From FW021-bin31 sp964478125 (lineage in GTDB: Bacteria; Bacteroidota; Bacteroidia; Chitinophagales; Chitinophagaceae), in the NCBI GenBank assembly GCA_964478125.1, contig CAYZGR010000091.1, positions 1 through 7,225 of the forward strand: DNA of 7,225 nt, read 5' to 3'. This document shows, in pieces, positions 5,529 to 7,225 of this stretch. The translations under genes and the position numbers were made by a program. Positions within the stretch are counted from its first letter, which is position 1. Each line of letters begins with the position of its first letter. The notes beneath the pieces were generated by a model. That model saw only the letters and a list, made by a program, of their open reading frames with translations, ran no database searches and was not told where the DNA came from.

Positions 5529-7225
5529 TTACAGACTTCCTTTTTTTAATTCTTTCACAGCATAATTAGCCGCTCGGGCAGTAAGCGCCATGAAAGTCAA
5601 TGAGGGATTTTGATTGCCCGTAGAGGTCATACAGGCGCCATCTGTTACAAAGACATTTTTACAACTATGTACCTGATTCCATCTATTCAGTATAGAAGTT
5701 TTGGGATCTTTTCCCATCCGTACGCCACCCACTTCATGAATATCAAGCCCCGGCGCCTGATGCGTATCATGTGTCTGAATATTCTTGCATCCCGATTTCT
5801 CCAACATTTCAGCACCCTGATCCAGGAAGTCTTTCATTAGTTTAATATCATTGTCATCATAATCCACTGATATGATCATCTGCGGAATGCCCCATTGGTC
5901 CTTTTTATCCTCACTCAGACGCACATGATTTTCGTATTTGGGTATGGTCTCTCCCTGCATCATCATATAAACACTCCAGTGCCCCGGATCAACCAGTCTG
6001 TTTTTCAGGTCTTTCCCTACTCCTTCTATTCGTGCTCCCCGCTGCCAGTTTGCACGTCCCGCACTAAAGGCTACCATATATCCCCTGAGAAAGTCCATCT
6101 CCTGCTTGAATACATTCCGGAAAGAAGGCATAAAAGCTGTGGTGGGTCTTCTTCCATAATAATATTTGTTCTGAAAACCCGCTATGGAAGCCGTAACATT
6201 GCCCCTGTAATTGTGAAAAGCTACATAATGCCCCAGCACGCCATTATCATTTCCTAAACCATTTGGAAAACGATCGGAAGTAGAATTAAGCAAGAGTATA
6301 TTGGTGTTGAGCGTAGAGCCATTCACAAAAATAATCCGGGCATAATATTCCGAAGTTGCCTTACTGTTTGCATCTACCATCCGAACGCCAACAGCTTTTT
6401 GTCGCCTTTCATCATAAATAAGGCTATGCACAACGGAATAGGGCCGGATCGTCAGGTTACCGGTCCTCTCTGCCCAGGGCAAAGTGGAGGCATTGGAACT
6501 GAAATATCCTCCAAACGGGCAACCACGATAACAAAGGTTTCTCGCCTGGCATTGATGCCGACCCTGCTCTAAATGGATCTTTTCCGGTTGAGTCAAATGA
6601 GCACATCGTCCGATGATCACTTGCCGATCTTTATAATTTTCTTTTACCTTTTGTTGGATGTGCTTTTCAACACAATTCAATTCAAAAGGAGGAAGCATTT
6701 CACTATCCGGGAGGCTGGTAATACCGTCCTTATTCCCGCTAATTCCCGCAAACCGTTCCACATGGGAATACCACGATTCAATATCTTTATATCTAATGGG
6801 CCAGTCTACCGCGAACCCATCTCGGGCCGGAGCTTCAAATTCATAATTGCTCCAGCGTTGGGTCTGCCGGGCCCAGAGCAGGGATTTGCCGCCGACCTGA
6901 TATCCCCTGATCCAGTCAAAAGGCTTCTCCTGGATATAAGGTTGTTCCTTATCTTTTACAAAAAATTGTTCGGTAGCCTCATTAAAAGCATAACACCGCC
7001 CAACAATGGGATTTTCTTTTTGAATCTTTGCCTTTAGTCTTCCCCGGTGTTGAAATTCCCAGGGTGGCAGGGTGGCTGTCGGATAATCTTTAATATGCTC
7101 CACCATACGACCGCGTTCTAATATTAAAGTTTTCAATCCGGCCTCACATAATTCTTTGGCAGCCCACCCACCGCTGATACCGGAACCCACGATGATGGCA
7201 TCGTAAGTGTGCTGTTCTATACCTT
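5529..7225 (-). CDS. GMC-family FAD-dependent sugar/alcohol dehydrogenase, 5' end outside window
   Basis: Large flavoprotein of the glucose-methanol-choline family; 564 residues visible and only the first few missing, since the frame runs off the right edge. Numbering from the first complete codon (7223-7221): the FAD dinucleotide-binding motif GSGISGGWAAKE (13-24) with LERGR at 35-39; the flavin-contact segment RGYQVGGKSLLW (106-117); a cysteine triad Cys225, Cys231 and Cys235 in CQARNLCYRGCPFGG; and the GMC catalytic pair His496 (IHEVGG, 5738-5736) and Asn539 (NPSLT, 5609-5607). The C-x5-C-x3-C-P spacing equals the [3Fe-4S] site of bacterial FAD-glucose and fructose dehydrogenases and relates it to the gluconate 2-dehydrogenase large subunit, so electrons likely leave through a cluster to a cytochrome or quinone. 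The substrate is unknown: glucose, gluconate or a glycoside hydroxyl are all plausible. A GTG at 7190 is an internal Val codon in YDAIIVGSG, not the start. First visible gene of a three-gene operon. Confidence 0.92.
   Translation of the reverse strand, partial: GIEQHTYDAIIVGSGISGGWAAKELCEAGLKTLILERGRMVEHIKDYPTATLPPWEFQHRGRLKAKIQKENPIVGRCYAFNEATEQFFVKDKEQPYIQEKPFDWIRGYQVGGKSLLWARQTQRWSNYEFEAPARDGFAVDWPIRYKDIESWYSHVERFAGISGNKDGITSLPDSEMLPPFELNCVEKHIQQKVKENYKDRQVIIGRCAHLTQPEKIHLEQGRHQCQARNLCYRGCPFGGYFSSNASTLPWAERTGNLTIRPYSVVHSLIYDERRQKAVGVRMVDANSKATSEYYARIIFVNGSTLNTNILLLNSTSDRFPNGLGNDNGVLGHYVAFHNYRGNVTASIAGFQNKYYYGRRPTTAFMPSFRNVFKQEMDFLRGYMVAFSAGRANWQRGARIEGVGKDLKNRLVDPGHWSVYMMMQGETIPKYENHVRLSEDKKDQWGIPQMIISVDYDDNDIKLMKDFLDQGAEMLEKSGCKNIQTHDTHQAPGLDIHEVGGVRMGKDPKTSILNRWNQVHSCKNVFVTDGACMTSTGNQNPSLTFMALTARAANYAVKELKKGSL

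Noticed and set aside
5062..6257. Plus-strand open frames at 5062-5376, 5610-5840 and 5895-6257
   Set aside because: All are antisense to the epimerase or dehydrogenase genes and show no family features.
6573..7037. 154-residue plus-strand open frame inside the GMC dehydrogenase
   Set aside because: It is antisense to a gene with clear FAD-binding motifs and catalytic residues, and has no domain or plausible start signal of its own.
7188..7190. GTG at 7190 as start of the GMC dehydrogenase
   Set aside because: The frame stays open to the window edge and reads YDAIIVGSGISGG; this GTG encodes the Val just before the FAD-binding glycines, so starting there would delete the first beta strand of the fold.
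1..7225. CRISPR array, tRNA/rRNA genes, insertion sequences or defence genes
   Set aside because: No regular direct repeats with spacers, no tRNA-like or rRNA-like sequence, no transposase motifs or terminal inverted repeats were seen; almost all of the window is explained by five metabolic genes.

Overview
The window looks like a chromosomal carbohydrate-metabolism region of a member of the Bacteroidota, probably a free-living or soil-type lineage of the Chitinophagaceae/Sphingobacteriaceae kind. The base composition is moderate, the intergenic DNA is AT-rich, most start sites have A-rich stretches instead of strong Shine-Dalgarno sites, and candidate promoters fit the Bacteroidota pattern (TTTG, about 19 nt, TAnnTTTG). 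The protein families also fit. This placement is an inference from style, because no rRNA or other marker gene is present.

Layout, left to right. Positions 1-260 hold no gene I can support, only short minus-strand open stretches and an AT-rich inverted repeat just past the stop codon of the next gene. Positions 261-1109 (minus) encode an aldo/keto reductase close to the YdbC/PdxI type. Positions 1110-1276 are a divergent promoter region. Positions 1277-2803 (plus) encode an FGGY-family kinase most like gluconokinase. Positions 2804-2968 separate convergent genes and carry ATTTG repeats with a partly 7-bp spacing. From 7225 down to 2969, all on the minus strand, lies a tight three-gene operon: a GMC-family flavoprotein dehydrogenase (its 5' end lies outside the window), then an N-acylglucosamine 2-epimerase (AGE/renin-binding-protein) homologue 19 nt later, then a 12-TM sugar porter of the major facilitator superfamily 3 nt after that.

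How the genes may work together. The operon combines a sugar dehydrogenase, a sugar 2-epimerase and a proton-coupled sugar importer. The dehydrogenase carries the C-x5-C-x3-C-P signature that binds a [3Fe-4S] cluster in bacterial FAD-glucose and fructose dehydrogenases, so it probably passes electrons to a cytochrome or quinone and not to oxygen. A kinase for gluconate or a similar aldonate/ketose lies next door, pointing the other way. One model is oxidation of an aldose or amino sugar, import and epimerisation, then phosphorylation into the pentose phosphate or Entner-Doudoroff route. The substrate cannot be read from the sequence, and the kinase and reductase need not belong to the same pathway. 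No mobile element, tRNA, rRNA, CRISPR array or obvious defence system is present.
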